DNA from: Candidatus Nitrospira neomarina
Lineage (GTDB): Bacteria > Nitrospirota > Nitrospiria > Nitrospirales > UBA8639
Direction of reading: 5' to 3'
Assembly: GCF_032051675.1 (NCBI RefSeq)
Contig: NZ_CP116968.1
Coordinates: 1,302,001 to 1,366,000 of the forward strand
DNA: 64,000 nt
Part shown: positions 62,933-64,000 of the stretch, in pieces
Layout of the letters: every line of letters starts with the position of its first letter
Numbering within the stretch: position 1 is the first letter of the stretch
The notes under the pieces: generated by a model
Seen by the model: only the letters and a program-made list of their open reading frames with translations
Told to the model about the DNA's origin: nothing
Databases searched by the model: none
Translations under genes and position numbers: made by a program

Positions 62933-63982
62933 ATGAACGACGATAACCAAACAACCCTGCCCGCGGAAAAATCTTCCCCCGCACCCCTGGCTGATCACAC
63001 AAAGCCTGAAAGCCTTCGACGACAATCGGTTGCTGGTAAACCCTCGTCTAAGCCGCGAACACCCAACCTGATTTCGGGGGAATCTTCACATGCAGAAACC
63101 GTCTCCATGCTGAAAAAACAGTACCAGCTTGCGGAGCGACAGAAACGATGGATGAAACGAGCAGGGCTCATGGCGGTCTTCATTATTATTTTGGGAGGAT
63201 TAGGCACTTGGTTGGCAGAGGAGAATAAGGCATTTAAAATGGCCATCCTGAGAGTCGTCGCTCCGGTAGTGAGCATCCATCTGGATCCCGAAATGGTTTC
63301 AATTCCTGCCGGGACCTTTCAACAGGGAGATAGCTGGGAAGAGAGTACGTCAAGCGAACTCCCGCTACGAGAAGTCCATATCAACAAATTTGCTTTAGGG
63401 CGATTTGAGGTCACCTTCGAGGAATATGACCGGTTCGCCATATCGACAGGTCGGCCGCTTCCGGGAGATGAGGGATGGGGACGTGAAAGGCATCCGGTCA
63501 TCAATGTCTCCTGGAAAGATGCCGCCGACTATGCAACGTGGTTATCACAAAAAACCGGTTATCGCTATCGACTTCCCACAGAGTCTGAGTGGGAATATGC
63601 AGCCAGAAATATGGGAAAAGGCGAAATTTGGGCGGGAACCTCAGAACAGGAACAGCTTTCGACATATGCCTGGTTCAACACAAACAGCAATGGAAGAACT
63701 CAACCAGTTGGAACCCAACAACCCAATGGCCTCGGCCTGCATGACCTGAGCGGAAATGTATGGGAGTGGGTCCAGGATTGCTGGCACGACGATTATCAGC
63801 ATGCCCCAACAAATGGGGCGGCCTGGCTAGAGGCGAATGACGGGATGTGCGGAACACGGGTGAGGCGAGGTGGTGGCTGGACTAACGCTCCGATGTCTTT
63901 GCGTTCTTCATTTCGTAATGGGTACAGCGCCGACTCACGGAGCATACAGATTGGTTTTCGTCTCGCGCAGGACATCAAATAG
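62933..63982 (+). CDS. Membrane-anchored SUMF1/FGE-fold protein
   Basis: Start ATG at 62933 (MNDDNQTT) is preferred over a GTG eight codons earlier. A disordered N-terminus precedes one helix (about 77-92, AGLMAVFIIILGGLGTWLA). The formylglycine-generating-enzyme fold follows (about 118-345): MVSIPAGTFQQGD, FEVTFEEYDRF, VINVSWKDAADYATWL, RLPTESEWEYAAR, GLHDLSGNVWEWVQDCW, RRGGGW, IGFRLAQD. The paired catalytic Cys of true FGE are missing from the C-terminal part (SLRSSFRNGYSADSR). It is more likely a binding or structural relative than a sulfatase activator. Confidence 0.85.
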   Translation: MNDDNQTTLPAEKSSPAPLADHTKPESLRRQSVAGKPSSKPRTPNLISGESSHAETVSMLKKQYQLAERQKRWMKRAGLMAVFIIILGGLGTWLAEENKAFKMAILRVVAPVVSIHLDPEMVSIPAGTFQQGDSWEESTSSELPLREVHINKFALGRFEVTFEEYDRFAISTGRPLPGDEGWGRERHPVINVSWKDAADYATWLSQKTGYRYRLPTESEWEYAARNMGKGEIWAGTSEQEQLSTYAWFNTNSNGRTQPVGTQQPNGLGLHDLSGNVWEWVQDCWHDDYQHAPTNGAAWLEANDGMCGTRVRRGGGWTNAPMSLRSSFRNGYSADSRSIQIGFRLAQDIK

Positions 63983-64000
63983 TATAGCTATCTTCAGCTT

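Overview
The window is chromosomal DNA of a Gram-negative, dense bacterial genome at roughly 50% GC. Outer-membrane and periplasmic functions are present (OmpH/Skp-like chaperone, Blc-like lipocalin, several lipoproteins, HtrA, TatC), as are a NapC-like multihaem cytochrome c, molybdenum-cofactor genes and a HypF [NiFe]-hydrogenase maturation gene. The mix (hydrogenase maturation next to an NHL-repeat gene, Moco/Tat/cytochrome genes, SulP transporter, BON-repeat protein, AMP-ligase/ACP/acyltransferase fusion) suggests Nitrospirota, perhaps a Nitrospira of moderate GC. That assignment is inference; no rRNA or nitrite oxidoreductase gene lies in the window.

Layout. 1-2.4 kb: 5' part of hypF (running off the left edge) and a 5'-truncated NHL-repeat gene. 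3-6.2 kb: secreted metallophosphatase, decayed cytochrome P450, lipocalin. 6.4-9.8 kb: a three-gene minus-strand set (CHASE2 sensor protein, SH3-domain protein, M48 protease). 10.6-16 kb: SulP transporter, NarL-type response regulator, six-BON-domain protein. 16.4-19.1 kb: large AMP-ligase/ACP/PlsC fusion, with a fragment of its own 5' end lying 2.5 kb upstream. 19.2-21 kb: a scrap zone with a broken UMF1-type transporter, an overlooked DUF4177-like gene, an Fpg/Nei glycosylase and an IS30 transposase stub. 21-30.5 kb: small membrane protein, HPF-cold-shock fusion, dodecin, transaldolase-like protein, PAS/GAF histidine kinase, two short membrane proteins, riboflavin synthase, MFS transporter, secreted protein. 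31-35.5 kb: STAS protein, a Ski2-like helicase split in two with the halves in reversed order, a lipoprotein.

35.6-44.9 kb is a long minus-strand housekeeping block (gatC, panD, gatA, two small envelope-type genes, gatB, eno, ftsB, era, recO, DUF971) with radC upstream; 45.0-48.8 kb runs on the plus strand (rsmD, coaD, aminotransferase, FmdB-like, OmpH) and ends in a clear terminator. 49-51.5 kb holds a STAS gene interrupted by an in-frame TGA, tRNA-Arg and a lipoprotein. 51.7-60.1 kb is a minus-strand cluster: ABC-2 exporter, six-haem cytochrome c, mobB, moeA, Mrp/NBP35-like ATPase, moaB/mog, tatC, htrA. Together these fit cofactor insertion, Fe-S assembly and Tat export of respiratory molybdoenzymes. 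The right end has a short flagellar-rod-like gene, a 122-bp palindromic repeat, a zinc-dependent dehydrogenase, tRNA-Thr and a membrane-anchored SUMF1-fold protein.

The most unusual item is the permuted split helicase, followed by the CHASE2/SH3/M48 set whose sensor has no recognisable output domain. Many intergenic stretches carry coding-like but broken frames, indicating ongoing gene decay.
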